Shown here piece after piece: positions 5,552 through 6,122 of a stretch of DNA of 6,122 bases. Origin of the DNA: Clostridiales bacterium (lineage in GTDB: Bacteria; Bacillota; Clostridia; Christensenellales; CAG-138); contig JAISXK010000035.1 in the NCBI GenBank assembly GCA_031270585.1, forward strand, positions 1-6,122, read 5' to 3'. The stretch's first letter is position 1, and every line of letters starts with the position of its first letter. The translations under genes were made by a program, and so were the position numbers. Under the pieces are notes generated by a model. That model searched no databases, was not told the origin of the DNA, and saw nothing but the letters and a program-made list of their open reading frames with translations.

Positions 5552-5581
5552 CACTTATCATCAAATTAAGGAGGAAATAAA

Positions 5582-6122
5582 ATGAGCGTTTCAAATGGGA
5601 GACTTGAAGGAAAAGTCGTGCTTATAACAGGCGCGGGCAATGGCATGGGCTTCGCAACAACAAAGCTCTTTCTCGAAGAAGGCGCAAGGGTGGTTGCGGC
5701 GGATATTTCTGAGAAAGATTTAGCGCAGTGGAATGGCGTCGAGAATGTCGTTCCAGTGCTTGCCGACATTACCAAACTTGAAGATATCGAGCGGATGGTT
5801 GGAGAGGCCGAAAAAAGGTTCGGCAGATTGGACGCAGTATGCAATATTGCGGGAATCAACGACCTTTGCTATCCGCTTGAAGAGACCGATGATGCACGGT
5901 GGGACAAAATACACAATATCGACCTCAAAGCCCCGTTTCGGATATGCCGCAGGGCTATCCCGACTATGGTAAAAGGCGGCGGCGGATCTATCGTTAATAT
6001 CGGCTCCTATGCAGCGGTCCGGGGAAATCACGGACCAAGCTATACGGCGGCTAAAGCTGGAATTAACGGATTGACAAAAAGTATTGCTGTGGAATATGGC
6101 AAAAAAGGTATTCGGTGCAATG
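5582..6122 (+). CDS. Short-chain dehydrogenase/reductase, N-terminal 180 residues (3' end outside window)
   Basis: Cytoplasmic NAD(P)-linked oxidoreductase of the classical SDR family, acting on a secondary alcohol/ketone pair. AAGGAGG lies 7 bases before the ATG. The frame reads MSVSNGRLEGKVVLITGAGNGMG, with the cofactor motif TGAGNGMG at 16-23. D41 at the end of the second strand (VVAADIS) points to NAD(H) rather than NADP(H). ADIT (61-64) contacts adenine, NIAG at 88-91 is the variant NNAG motif, and the catalytic Ser, Tyr and Lys are S142, Y154 and K158 (SYTAAK). The position usually held by the catalytic Asn (VNLKG) reads IDLKA, giving D114; this variant occurs in some SDRs. The frame is open to the window end, lacking perhaps 70 residues of substrate-loop and C-terminus. 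It follows the flavoprotein by 138 bases on the same strand with no clear terminator between, so co-transcription is likely. Family resemblance includes hydroxysteroid and sugar-alcohol dehydrogenases; the substrate cannot be read from this portion. Confidence 0.95.
   Translation, partial: MSVSNGRLEGKVVLITGAGNGMGFATTKLFLEEGARVVAADISEKDLAQWNGVENVVPVLADITKLEDIERMVGEAEKRFGRLDAVCNIAGINDLCYPLEETDDARWDKIHNIDLKAPFRICRRAIPTMVKGGGGSIVNIGSYAAVRGNHGPSYTAAKAGINGLTKSIAVEYGKKGIRCN

Noticed and set aside
1..6122. tRNA, rRNA, CRISPR arrays, riboswitches, toxin-antitoxin or phage genes
   Set aside because: No cloverleaf, regularly spaced repeats, conserved riboswitch core or relevant protein motifs were seen on either strand.

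Overview
The window looks like chromosomal DNA of an anaerobic member of the Bacillota (Clostridia-like). The grounds are strong AGGAGG-type ribosome sites, consensus TATAAT promoters, a Gram-positive-style lipoprotein with a long Pro/Glu/Ala linker, an OmpR-type two-component pair with an HK-HAMP-PAS layout, and an IS630 remnant. No marker fixes the genus, so this placement is inference.

Layout. Positions 1-1868 (minus strand) hold a two-component system: an OmpR/PhoB-type response regulator followed, with a 4-base ATGA overlap, by a membrane sensor histidine kinase that is cut by the window start just after its H-box. The response regulator has a recognisable promoter at 1910-1938. Positions 1999-2589 are a decayed, internally deleted IS630-family insertion sequence with both terminal inverted repeats still visible (26 of 32 positions match). 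Its transposase is a pseudogene with an in-frame stop, two large internal deletions and a frameshift. The element ends 10 bases from the stop codon of the next gene.

Positions 2599-6122 form a second module with visibly lower GC than the kinase region. A LysR-type regulator (minus) is divergent from a 607-residue exported lipoprotein (plus) that carries an FMN-binding domain, with a TGAT flavinylation motif, fused to a fumarate-reductase/ketosteroid-dehydrogenase-type FAD domain. After 138 bases comes a short-chain dehydrogenase/reductase, cut by the window end. The divergent promoters appear to share one -35 hexamer (3537-3542), which fits LysR-type co-regulation.

Working model (inference): the LysR-type protein senses a small molecule and switches on an extracytoplasmic flavin reductase that uses the compound, or a derivative, as electron acceptor, together with a cytoplasmic NAD(H)-linked dehydrogenase for the same compound class. 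The flavoprotein appears to lack the four catalytic or substrate-binding residues of fumarate reductase and ends in an FPGLG motif reminiscent of the YPGAG motif of 3-ketosteroid dehydrogenases. Its substrate is therefore probably not fumarate, and it is the most interesting unknown here.
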